Part shown: in pieces, positions 1 through 5,314 of the stretch
Numbering within the stretch: position 1 is the first letter of the stretch
Layout of the letters: each line of letters opens with the position of its first letter
Assembly (NCBI GenBank): GCA_005888515.1
Contig: VAZR01000133.1
Location: 1 to 6,091, forward strand
Length of the DNA stretch: 6,091 bases
Source: Alphaproteobacteria bacterium
Lineage (GTDB): Bacteria > Pseudomonadota > Alphaproteobacteria > ATCC43930 > CGMCC-115725
Direction of reading: 5' to 3'
Notes under the pieces: model-generated
Told to the model about the DNA's origin: nothing
The model's input: the letters and a program-made list of their open reading frames with translations, nothing else
The model's database searches: none
Translations under genes and position numbers: made by a program

Positions 1-608
1 AGCGTGATCTCGCGCGCCCCCGCCGCAACCAGCCGCCGCGCCTCGGCAATGATTTCGGCCGCCGGTCGCGAATATTCGGCGCCGCGGGTATAGGGCACGA
101 CACAGAAGGTGCAGAATTTATCGCAGCCTTCTTGCACCGTGAGGAACGCGCTGACCCCGGGCGCGGTCATGCTCTCGGGCAGGGAATCGAATTTCGGCTC
201 GGCCGGAAAGCTCGTGTCGAGAACGCCATCGTCGAGCGTGTCGAGGGCCCGCGCCACCATCTCGGGCAGCCGATGATAGGCTTGCGGACCGAACACGATA
301 TCGACAAACGGCGCCCGCCGCCGGATCTCCTCGCCCTCGGCCTGGGCGACGCACCCCGCCACCGCGACCAGCATTCGCTCGCCCTGCCGCTCGCGCGCCC
401 GTTTCAGGCGGCGGATTGCGCCGAGTTCCGAGAACACCTTCTCCGCCGCCTTTTCGCGGATGTGACAGGTGTTCAGGATGACCAGATCGGCACCGTCGGC
501 GCTCGCCGCCGGGAGATAGCCGAGGGGCGCCATCAGATCTGCCATTCGTGCCGAGTCATAAACGTTCATCTGACAGCCAAAGGTCTTGATAAACAGACGC
601 TTCTGCAT
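1..608 (-). CDS. miaB: MiaB, tRNA-2-methylthio-N6-dimethylallyladenosine synthase (3' end outside window)
   Basis: MiaB is a radical-SAM methylthiotransferase that converts i6A37 to ms2i6A37 in tRNAs reading UNN codons, using two [4Fe-4S] clusters. The first 202 residues are present; the C-terminal part of the radical-SAM domain and the TRAM domain lie beyond the left edge. The N-terminal UPF0004 domain shows its three cluster cysteines at C12 (KTFGCQMN), C48 (LNTCHIRE) and C86 (AGCVAQ). The radical-SAM CxxxCxxC motif is C162/C166/C169 (GCDKFCTFC), followed by VPYTRG. The HIREKA stretch and the motif set favour MiaB over its paralogues RimO and MtaB. The ATG at 608-606 is chosen because the next ATG would remove C12. 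There is no clear Shine-Dalgarno sequence, and the first 53 bases lie inside the end of the upstream acyltransferase gene, so translation is probably coupled. Confidence 0.97.
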   Translation of the reverse strand, partial: MQKRLFIKTFGCQMNVYDSARMADLMAPLGYLPAASADGADLVILNTCHIREKAAEKVFSELGAIRRLKRARERQGERMLVAVAGCVAQAEGEEIRRRAPFVDIVFGPQAYHRLPEMVARALDTLDDGVLDTSFPAEPKFDSLPESMTAPGVSAFLTVQEGCDKFCTFCVVPYTRGAEYSRPAAEIIAEARRLVAAGAREIT

Positions 609-1389
609 CGGCCGCGCCGGCAAGCCCGCTTCTGACCCGATCCTCGCAATAGCGCGCCAGCATCTTGCGCGAGCCGCAAGCCGCCAACGTCGTTGCCGGG
701 TGGAACTCGACGACGATTTCGATCGAGCCAAGGCCCAGAAGCCGCCACAAATGCGGCGCCATCGGCATCGCCCCATACCAGGCGAACAATGGCCGGTAGC
801 GGCGGCCGATCGGCATGCTGTTGAGCCTCGTATAGGCGATCGAGACGGGCTGCACCGTGACCGGGCCGGTTGCCGAATGATCGGCGACGCTGAACAGCGC
901 GCTCTTAAACGGGAGAACGCGGTTGCCGTCGCCGCTCGTTCCCTCCGGGAACAGGATCAGCGCCTCCTTGGCGGCGAGCCGCCCGGCGATGCTGTCGCGC
1001 TGCTGCGCAGTGCTGCGCACCTGTCGGTCGATAAAGACCGAGCGCTGCAATTTGGCGAGCCAGCCGAACAATGGCCACGCCGCGACCTCGTGCTTGGCGA
1101 TAAACGAGCCGGCGATCAGCGACCCGAAAATCGTTATATCGAGATAGGAGATGTGATTGGCAGCGAACAGCACCGGACGCGTTGCTGTCGGATGCCCGAT
1201 CCGCCGCACCCTGAGACCGAGGATGCGGCAGCACCAGCGGTGATAAAACCGTGGAAAGGTCACGACCCAAGACTGCCGCAACATCAGCCCGACGGCCTGC
1301 ACCGGCATCAGCAGCAGCGTGAAGGCGAAATAGATGGCCAGCCGCCACAACCGCAGCGTCGTCGAGCCCATGCGCTCTACGCCGCCCAT
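556..1389 (-). CDS. PlsC-family lysophospholipid acyltransferase (AGPAT or OlsA-like)
   Basis: This is an integral-membrane O-acyltransferase of about 277 residues. A hydrophobic segment at residues 17-37 should anchor it in the inner membrane. The catalytic HX4D motif is H79-D84 (NHISYLD). The acceptor-binding motif FPEGT is at 147-151, followed by the basic/hydrophobic run RVLPFKSALF, and motif IV is P181-V-S-I. These motifs are shared by PlsC (lysophosphatidic to phosphatidic acid) and OlsA (lyso-ornithine lipid to ornithine lipid). The sequence alone cannot separate the two, but the position directly after olsB makes OlsA a good possibility. ATG 1389 overlaps the olsB stop by 13 bases; ATG 1371, five bases after that stop, is equally plausible and six residues shorter. 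The C-terminal 17 codons overlap the miaB start in another frame. Confidence 0.93.
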   Translation of the reverse strand: MGGVERMGSTTLRLWRLAIYFAFTLLLMPVQAVGLMLRQSWVVTFPRFYHRWCCRILGLRVRRIGHPTATRPVLFAANHISYLDITIFGSLIAGSFIAKHEVAAWPLFGWLAKLQRSVFIDRQVRSTAQQRDSIAGRLAAKEALILFPEGTSGDGNRVLPFKSALFSVADHSATGPVTVQPVSIAYTRLNSMPIGRRYRPLFAWYGAMPMAPHLWRLLGLGSIEIVVEFHPATTLAACGSRKMLARYCEDRVRSGLAGAADAEASVYQDLWLSDERL

Positions 1390-2390
1390 GTTTCTTTCGA
1401 TTGCCGCTCGTAATGGCGGGAATATTTTTCCGCGACGAGGTCGGTTTTGACCACGATGCAGACATCGGTGGTGTTGAATTGCTCGTCGATGACCGCACCG
1501 TCGCCGACGAAACCGCCCAGCCGCAGATAGCCTTTGATCAGTGGCGGCAATGCCGCGAGCGTGCGCACCGGGTCGATAGCCCCGATCTCGCGCCGCCGCA
1601 TGTCGACATAGCGCTCCGGCAACGCTCGAGCCCGCAGGGCAGGCGGTGCCAAATGATGGTGGTAGAGGTAAGACAGCGGCACGGCCAGGGCGTCGGGATC
1701 GGTGCCGGGCAGGCTGGCGCAACCGAACATCACTGCTATGTCATAGTGAGAGACATAGGCGGCGATGCCGCTCCACAGCAATTGCATGACCGGCCGCGCG
1801 CGGTAGCCAGCATCGACACAGGAACGGCCGAGTTCGAGGATCTCGCCGGGATAGGCGATCAGCCGCGCGATGTCGTACTCGGCGGCCGAGTAGAAGCTGC
1901 CGTGGCGGGCCGCCGCCGCCCGCCGGATCAGCCGGTAGGTGCCGACGACGGCATCGAGCCCGCTGCCGCGGCTGTGGTCGAGCACCAGCAGATGATCGCA
2001 GATCGGGTCGAAGGCGTCGCTGTCGCGGCGCTGTTGTTCCATTCCGGGAAGCGGCCGGGCGCCGAGCCGCTCGTAAAAAATCCGATAGCGCAAGGCTTGC
2101 GCCGCATCGATGTCGGCGGCGCATTGCGCTAGCCGCACTTGCAACGGCCCCGAAGTGATATCGACGACGCGGCTGGCCGCGGCGGTGGTCGGGTGCAGCG
2201 CGGCCGGCGCCTCGACTGCCACGGCGGCCGGTTCGGCGGCGGTGCCGGTAATCACGTCGAACCGCTCCGGCAGAGAGACCGAACAGGCGAGAGCGGCGCA
2301 GGCGTTCGCGGCACGGCGCGATGCCGCGCCCGGCAAAAGTTCGGCATTATTCCCGATCCGGTTTGGCAGTGTCGCGCCGCGGCACGGCAT
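1377..2390 (-). CDS. olsB: OlsB-type L-ornithine N(alpha)-acyltransferase (lyso-ornithine lipid synthase)
   Basis: OlsB transfers a 3-hydroxyacyl chain from acyl-ACP to the alpha-amino group of ornithine, the first step of ornithine-lipid synthesis. The protein is a GNAT-fold member of the hemolysin-like N-acyltransferase family. The typical core starts near residue 81 (GPLQVRLAQ) and continues with ALRYRIFYERLGA, then DHLLVLD and VVGTYRLIR. The hallmark LGRSCVDAGYR is at about 187-197, followed by MQLLWSGIAAYV and a late FNTTDVCIVV segment. The start is uncertain. ATG 2390 gives 337 residues and a 44-base overlap with fur, but no clear ribosome binding site. GTG 2255 gives 292 residues, closer to known OlsB lengths, and has GGAG nine bases upstream. 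TTG 2336 is a third option. The first 75 or so residues are Ala-rich and poorly conserved in appearance. The adjacent acyltransferase would supply the second step. Confidence 0.85.
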   Translation of the reverse strand: MPCRGATLPNRIGNNAELLPGAASRRAANACAALACSVSLPERFDVITGTAAEPAAVAVEAPAALHPTTAAASRVVDITSGPLQVRLAQCAADIDAAQALRYRIFYERLGARPLPGMEQQRRDSDAFDPICDHLLVLDHSRGSGLDAVVGTYRLIRRAAAARHGSFYSAAEYDIARLIAYPGEILELGRSCVDAGYRARPVMQLLWSGIAAYVSHYDIAVMFGCASLPGTDPDALAVPLSYLYHHHLAPPALRARALPERYVDMRRREIGAIDPVRTLAALPPLIKGYLRLGGFVGDGAVIDEQFNTTDVCIVVKTDLVAEKYSRHYERQSKETWAA

Positions 2391-2778
2391 AAAGTTCGAG
2401 ACGATGACCGACCAGCTCGTACCCGAGCTCGTCAGCGATGAATTGCTGCAGTTTCTCGATCTGCTCGTTGCGGAACTCGACGACCCGGCCACTCTGCAAA
2501 TCGATCAGGTGATCGTGATGCGCGCTCGGCATTTCCTCGTACCGCGAGCGCCCATCGCCGAAATCATGCCGCGCCAGGATGTTGGCCTCCTCAAACAGCC
2601 GTACCGTGCGATACACCGTGGCGATGCTGATGCGCGGATCGATCTCGGTCGCACGGCGATAGACCTGCTCGACATCGGGATGATCAGCCGAATCCGACAG
2701 CACGCGCGCGATCACGCGGCGTTGATCGGTCATCTTTAAGCCTTTGTCGAGACAGAGTTGCTCGAGGCGTGAGATCAT
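2347..2778 (-). CDS. fur: Fur-family metal-responsive transcriptional regulator (Fur/Mur type)
   Basis: This is a 143-residue metal-dependent DNA-binding dimer that represses metal-uptake genes. The winged-helix domain covers residues 1-80, with the recognition region ISIATVYRTVRLFEE at 50-64 and H33, H71 and E81 available for metal binding. The dimerisation domain carries the H-H-D-H metal motif at H87-H90, then E101, E108 and H125. The usual C-terminal CxxC pair is absent (HLIDLQSGRVVEF instead), and C9 is the only cysteine. This is the expected form in alphaproteobacterial Fur/Mur proteins, several of which respond to manganese rather than iron. The Irr-type His-rich motif is not seen. Whether the effector is iron or manganese cannot be decided here. 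The gene has its own candidate -10 element and overlaps the start of olsB. Confidence 0.94.
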   Translation of the reverse strand: MISRLEQLCLDKGLKMTDQRRVIARVLSDSADHPDVEQVYRRATEIDPRISIATVYRTVRLFEEANILARHDFGDGRSRYEEMPSAHHDHLIDLQSGRVVEFRNEQIEKLQQFIADELGYELVGHRLELYAVPRRDTAKPDRE

Positions 2779-2812
2779 CGCGTCGCGATCCGACCGCGGC
2801 TTATCCGGCGGT

Positions 2813-2818
2813 AGTATA
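2813..2818 (-). promoter_or_regulatory. candidate -10 element upstream of fur
   Basis: On the minus strand the hexamer TATACT lies about 35 bases before the fur ATG, in the 99-base gap after mucR. It matches the sigma-70 -10 consensus at five of six positions. No good -35 hexamer sits 16-18 bases upstream, so it may be a weak or activator-dependent promoter, or chance. It suggests fur-olsB-acyltransferase-miaB could be transcribed independently of mucR. Confidence 0.35.
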
Positions 2819-2847
2819 GCCCAAACCAGTCGGACGGCCTATGGCGA

Positions 2848-2865
2848 GATCGGCAATCGCCGATC
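2848..2865 (-). terminator. GC-rich hairpin after mucR, possible weak terminator
   Basis: A perfect 7-bp inverted repeat, GATCGGC with GCCGATC and a 4-base loop, begins 13 bases after the mucR stop codon. No T-run follows on the minus strand, so it is not a canonical intrinsic terminator. It could attenuate read-through into fur or stabilise the 3' end of the mucR mRNA. Confidence 0.3.
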
Positions 2866-2877
2866 GCTCCCGGTTTC

Positions 2878-3294
2878 TCAAGCGCGGCCGCGCCGTGCTC
2901 GCGTCCCGAGCCCGATCTCCTTGGCCAGCCGGCTGCGCTGGCGCGCATAATTCGGCGCGACCATCGGGTAATCCGAGGACAGACCCCATCGCTCGCGATA
3001 GACCTCCGGGGTCATGTTGTAGGCGGTCTTCAGGTGCCGCTTCAGCATCTTGAGCTTTTTGCCGTCTTCCAAGCAGACGATGTAATCGGGCTGAACCGAC
3101 TTTTTGACGCTGACCGCCGGCTGCGGCCGCGCCGCCGGAGTCGCCGGGGCGGTGCCGATATTGGCCAACGAGCTATAGATTTGATTTATCAACTGCGGCA
3201 AATCGTTAACAGCCACGTTGTTGTTCGACACGTGCGCCGCCACGATTTCCGTCGTCAAGGCCAACAAATCATTGGCCTGTTCCGTGCTTTCCAT
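2878..3294 (-). CDS. mucR: MucR/Ros-family transcriptional regulator
   Basis: This is a 138-residue global regulator of the MucR/Ros family, known in alphaproteobacteria for control of exopolysaccharide, motility, cell-cycle and virulence genes, and described as H-NS-like in binding AT-rich DNA. The N-terminal half (residues 1-48) is the oligomerisation region. A Pro/Ala linker covers 48-62. The zinc-finger-like DNA-binding domain runs from about 71 to 125 and includes YIVCLEDGKK, LKRHLKTAYNMTPEVYRERW, and YPMVAPNYA. Putative metal ligands are C74, D77 and H87; the fourth position, often His, is A91. ATG 3294 is chosen because the family N-terminus (MESTEQANDLLALTTEIV) begins there and AGGA lies eight bases upstream. 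The frame stays open upstream to 3399, but that stretch does not look like protein. A 161-base gap separates mucR from rimI, so it probably has its own promoter. Confidence 0.96.
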   Translation of the reverse strand: MESTEQANDLLALTTEIVAAHVSNNNVAVNDLPQLINQIYSSLANIGTAPATPAARPQPAVSVKKSVQPDYIVCLEDGKKLKMLKRHLKTAYNMTPEVYRERWGLSSDYPMVAPNYARQRSRLAKEIGLGTRARRGRA

Positions 3295-3302
3295 CTTTCT
3301 GT

Positions 3303-3306
3303 TCCT
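3303..3306 (-). promoter_or_regulatory. ribosome binding site of mucR
   Basis: AGGA on the minus strand lies eight bases before ATG 3294. It supports this start over the longer open frame. Confidence 0.6.
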
Positions 3307-3325
3307 GGAATTTATGTGACTGGCG

Positions 3326-3354
3326 AATGTAATTAATGGCCGCTGCCAGTGCAA
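3326..3354 (-). promoter_or_regulatory. candidate mucR promoter in an AT-richer gap
   Basis: On the minus strand TTGCAC (3354-3349) and TACATT (3331-3326) are separated by 17 bases, giving a weak sigma-70-like promoter about 30 bases before the mucR ATG. A 6-bp inverted repeat, ACTGGC (3319-3324) with GCCAGT (3345-3350), spans this element. The 161-base region 3295-3455 is visibly AT-richer than its surroundings and rich in TpA steps, which fits autoregulation by MucR as reported for other family members. The match is modest. Confidence 0.35.
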
Positions 3355-3455
3355 TACCATTGCTTGGTCAATCTTTTCCCGTTCGCAAGAGCATCGCAAG
3401 TTGCCGTTAACGCGAGCCGCAGCAATAAGCGAGTAGAGTTGCCAATCAGATCAGT

Positions 3456-3926
3456 TCAAATCGGGCGCCGTTCCCTGGTTACTGGACATCGCAGCAGCAA
3501 CGCGTCGATCGTTTCACCCCCGCGCCGGTAATAGCGGGGGCGGCGGCCGACCGCGGCAAAGCCGGCCGCGGCGTAGAGACGGCGTGCGGCGGCATTGTCG
3601 GCGGCGACTTCGAGCACGGCCGAGGGCAGGCCACGTCGCACCGCTTCGTCGATCACGGCGCGCAGCAATGCTCGCCCGACACCGCCCCGGCGAAAATCCG
3701 GCAGCACTCCGAGCGACAGGATTTCGACTTCGTTGCCGAGATCGCGGGCCAACGCAAAGCCGACCGGCGTGTCGGCCTGCCAGGCTACAAAGCCGAACGC
3801 GCCCCTCAGCGCAAGAATGCGGCCAAGCGCCTCGGCATCCCACGGATCCTCGGGAAAGCAGCCGGCGTGCAGCAAGGCCAGAGGCTCGGCGGCGCCCGCC
3901 GGCAATGGGCTGATCGCGCAACTCAC
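3456..3926 (-). CDS. rimI: RimI, ribosomal protein S18 alanine N-acetyltransferase
   Basis: This is a GNAT-fold enzyme of 156 residues that, in the family's characterised members, transfers an acetyl group from acetyl-CoA to the N-terminal alanine of ribosomal protein S18. The family signature is clear: HAGCFPEDPWD at 20-30, EILSLGVLPDFRR at 68-80, the acetyl-CoA pyrophosphate loop RRGGVGRA at 79-86, LEVAADNAAARRLY at 105-118, and AGF...RRPRYY at 121-133. The chosen start is GTG 3926, whose bases overlap the TGA that ends the TsaB C-terminal frame (GTGA). No ATG fits before the conserved region, and this overlap is a typical coupled arrangement. There is no strong Shine-Dalgarno sequence. The tsaB-rimI order is common in proteobacteria. 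If tsaB translation really ends early at 4045, coupling to rimI could be reduced. Confidence 0.93.
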   Translation of the reverse strand: MSCAISPLPAGAAEPLALLHAGCFPEDPWDAEALGRILALRGAFGFVAWQADTPVGFALARDLGNEVEILSLGVLPDFRRGGVGRALLRAVIDEAVRRGLPSAVLEVAADNAAARRLYAAAGFAAVGRRPRYYRRGGETIDALLLRCPVTRERRPI

Positions 3927-4078
3927 CGGCGCGCCGCCGTAGCCGGATCGCGCCGCTTTGGCAGCGTCACATCCGGCGGCCGCAGGTACAGCGGTCGCGC
4001 CAGGCTGCCGGCCGGATCGCGCGCGAACTGGTGCCGTGCCGCCATCAACACACCGCGCGCGTCGGGTGCCGAATCGGC
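3923..4078 (-). pseudogene. tsaB: displaced C-terminal fragment of tsaB
   Basis: In the frame that ends with TGA at 3925-3923, the minus strand reads 51 codons including DSAPDARGVL, AARHQFARDPAGSLA and then RPLYLRPPDVTLPKR. The (R)PLYLR-PDVTLP motif is the usual end of alphaproteobacterial TsaB. The stop overlaps the rimI GTG, as expected for the original tsaB terminus. An ATG at 4045, overlapping the premature stop, could allow reinitiation of a 40-residue piece. Joined to the upstream frame near 4080, this gives only about 199 residues, and the segment that normally lies between the LYVQLFD strand and this tail is missing. Confidence 0.75.
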
Positions 4079-4524
4079 GCCGGTCCGGTGACCGGCTCGG
4101 CGCTCGGGCGGTCGAACAGCTGCACGTAGAGATCATCGCGCCGGCTGTCGAGCGCGACCAGCACGGCTCCGGGAGTCCCAGTCTTATCAGGGAGCGCTGA
4201 GATAATCGCGGCAAAGCTGGTGACGCCGACCAGCCGCGCCTGCAGCGCCAGCGTGATGCCATGCGCCGCGCCGAGCCCGACACGGATGCCCGTGAAGCCG
4301 CCTGGCCCAACTGCCACGGCAACCGCGTCGAGCGCAGCGGTCTCCAGCGCGGCGGCTTGCATGACCCGGTCAATCATTGGCAACAGCGCCTCGGAATGGC
4401 CGTAGCGCAATTCCCGGCGCTCGGCCGCAAGCACGACGGCACCGCGGCCCAGCGCCACTGAACACGCCGAGCCGGCCGTATCGATCGCAAGCAGGGTAGG
4501 GCCGGTGCTTTTGTTCGATGTCAC
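4045..4524 (-). CDS. tsaB: TsaB, tRNA t6A37 threonylcarbamoyltransferase subunit (frame broken, truncated)
   Basis: TsaB is the non-catalytic partner of TsaD in the complex that places N6-threonylcarbamoyl on A37 of ANN-decoding tRNAs. The open frame gives 159 residues from GTG 4524. Family features are LLAIDTAGSACSVAL at 11-25, YGHSEALLP at 41-49, GPGGFTGIRVGL at 73-84, and the DSRRDDLYVQLFD segment at 126-138. Homologues usually have over 200 residues. Here the last dozen or so (after about P148) look unrelated to the family, and a TsaB-like tail continues in a different frame to 3923. I read this as an out-of-frame internal deletion or a sequencing/assembly error. The N-terminal ASKHA-like domain that contacts TsaD in known complexes is intact, so partial function is conceivable. 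The start lies 28 bases after the nfu stop and has only a weak ribosome binding site. Confidence 0.85.
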   Translation of the reverse strand: MTSNKSTGPTLLAIDTAGSACSVALGRGAVVLAAERRELRYGHSEALLPMIDRVMQAAALETAALDAVAVAVGPGGFTGIRVGLGAAHGITLALQARLVGVTSFAAIISALPDKTGTPGAVLVALDSRRDDLYVQLFDRPSAEPVTGPAPIRHPTRAVC

Positions 4525-4552
4525 AAAAGATCGGATCCGGCCGGGGATCCCT

Positions 4553-5107
4553 CTAGACCGCGCACACCTCGCGGACTTCGGGAATGTAATGGCGCAGCAT
4601 GTTCTCGATCCCCGCCTTCAAGGTCGCGGTCGAGCTCGGGCAGCCGGAACACGAGCCCTGCATGTGCAGGTAGACAACGCCGTCCTCAAAATCGTGGAAG
4701 ATGATGTCGCCGCCATCCATCGCCACCGCCGGTCGCACCCGAGTCTCGAGCAATTCCTTGATCTGGCTGACGACCTCGTCTTCTTCCCCGTCGCCTTCAG
4801 CAGAATCTGCCGCCGCCGCATCGGCCAGGATGACCGGCCGCCCGGCGGTGAAATGTTCCATGATCGCGGCCAGCACGGCCGGCTTCAGCTGATGCCAATC
4901 ACTGTCGCCGTTCTTGCTGACGGTGATGAAGTCGGCGCCGAGAAACACGCCGGTCACTTCCGGCAATGCGAACAGCCGTTCGGCAAGCGGCGAGCGCGCC
5001 GCCGAGCCCGCTTCGGTGAAATTGGCGGTGCCCGATTCCATTACGGTGCAGCCCGGCAGAAATTTCAGGGTGGCCGGATTCGGCGTCTGCTCGGTCTGAA
5101 TGAACAT
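4553..5107 (-). CDS. NifU-family Fe-S cluster scaffold/carrier protein (Nfu)
   Basis: This is a 184-residue Nfu protein that carries and delivers [4Fe-4S] clusters to apo-proteins. The Nfu N-terminal domain covers residues 3-90 (MFIQTEQTPNPATLKFLPG, then SPLAERLFALPEVTGVFLG and FITVSKN). An acidic linker follows at about 101-111. The NifU-like C-terminal domain covers 112-180, with RPAVAMDGGDI at 125-135 and the cluster-binding CxxC at C153/C156 (GSCSGCPSS). Its architecture is that of alphaproteobacterial and mitochondrial Nfu1, not of E. coli NfuA, whose N-domain is A-type-like. ATG 5107 has GGAG seven bases upstream. It is the first gene of the leftward cluster and diverges from recA. MiaB at the far end of the cluster is a plausible cluster-requiring client, by inference only. 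Confidence 0.96.
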   Translation of the reverse strand: MFIQTEQTPNPATLKFLPGCTVMESGTANFTEAGSAARSPLAERLFALPEVTGVFLGADFITVSKNGDSDWHQLKPAVLAAIMEHFTAGRPVILADAAAADSAEGDGEEDEVVSQIKELLETRVRPAVAMDGGDIIFHDFEDGVVYLHMQGSCSGCPSSTATLKAGIENMLRHYIPEVREVCAV

Positions 5108-5166
5108 CGGGGGGCTCCGCGGCGGCTTTAAGGAAGACGAGGCGCCTTAAGCATGGGGTTTTGGCG

Positions 5167-5189
5167 CGCGGAATCAAGCCTGTTCCGCG
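5167..5189. repeat. inverted repeat in the nfu-recA divergent region
   Basis: CGCGGAA (5167-5173) and TTCCGCG (5183-5189) form a perfect 7-bp inverted repeat with a 9-base spacer. The octamer TTCCGCGG recurs in direct orientation at 5183-5190 and 5220-5227, just upstream of the recA -35 hexamer. This could be an operator for nfu or recA, or simply GC-rich chance. I do not recognise it as a known site. Confidence 0.4.
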
Positions 5190-5227
5190 GGTTTCCGGCG
5201 ATCTCCGACGCGGCTTTAATTCCGCGG

Positions 5228-5256
5228 TTGCATTATGAGAACAAAAAGAGTACATC
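5228..5256 (+). promoter_or_regulatory. recA promoter
   Basis: TTGCAT (5228-5233) and TACATC (5251-5256) are separated by exactly 17 bases and lie about 60 bases before the recA ATG. The candidate SOS box fills the spacer and enters the -10 hexamer, so LexA binding would block RNA polymerase, the usual arrangement at recA. Confidence 0.6.
5239..5253 (+). promoter_or_regulatory. putative LexA-binding SOS box of recA
   Basis: GAAC, then seven bases, then GTAC. The alphaproteobacterial LexA site is the direct repeat GAAC-N7-GAAC (GTTC-N7-GTTC on the other strand). This site differs at one position of the eight. Its position inside the recA promoter strongly supports a regulatory role. Confidence 0.65.
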
Positions 5257-5300
5257 AGGTCCAGGCGGTGCGTTGCGCAGTGGGGCCGCCTATGGAATAA

Positions 5301-5305
5301 GGAGG
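5301..5305 (+). promoter_or_regulatory. strong ribosome binding site of recA
   Basis: GGAGG lies nine bases before ATG 5315. It decides the start in favour of this ATG over the in-frame ATGs at 5348 and 5351. Confidence 0.8.
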
Positions 5306-5314
5306 AGCGGGATC

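Noticed and set aside
586..1413. Long plus-strand open frame of 275 codons opposite the acyltransferase.
   Set aside because: It is an antisense shadow in GC-rich coding DNA. It is rich in Arg, His and Gln, shows no family motif, and the opposite strand carries a clear acyltransferase.
1401..2132. Plus-strand open frame of 243 codons opposite olsB.
   Set aside because: It has low-complexity, Arg/Asp/Gly-rich composition typical of an antisense frame and no recognisable domain; olsB explains the region.
3295..3455. Possible intrinsic terminator after rimI or a small RNA gene in the AT-richer gap.
   Set aside because: No stable hairpin followed by a T-run was found on the minus strand, and there is no conserved RNA signature I recognise.
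3927..4373. In-frame extension of rimI upstream to 4373, which would make a 305-residue protein.
   Set aside because: The extra 149 residues are an Arg/Ser-rich out-of-frame reading of tsaB with no family similarity. GTG 3926 fits the usual RimI length.
4533..4557. Vector-like sites: two BamHI sites and an XbaI site in 25 bases between nfu and tsaB, resembling a pUC polylinker.
   Set aside because: The match is broken by an extra C, no other polylinker sites follow, and the nfu stop (inside the XbaI site) and tsaB start look natural on either side. Chance is the simpler reading.
4505..5131. Plus-strand open frame of 208 codons opposite nfu.
   Set aside because: It mirrors nfu in an antisense frame, and nfu has all its family motifs and a ribosome binding site.
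5108..5237. Search for an nfu promoter or iron-responsive box (RirA- or Fur-like).
   Set aside because: Only weak hexamer matches were seen (for example TTGATT with no good -10) and no recognisable iron box, so nothing is annotated.
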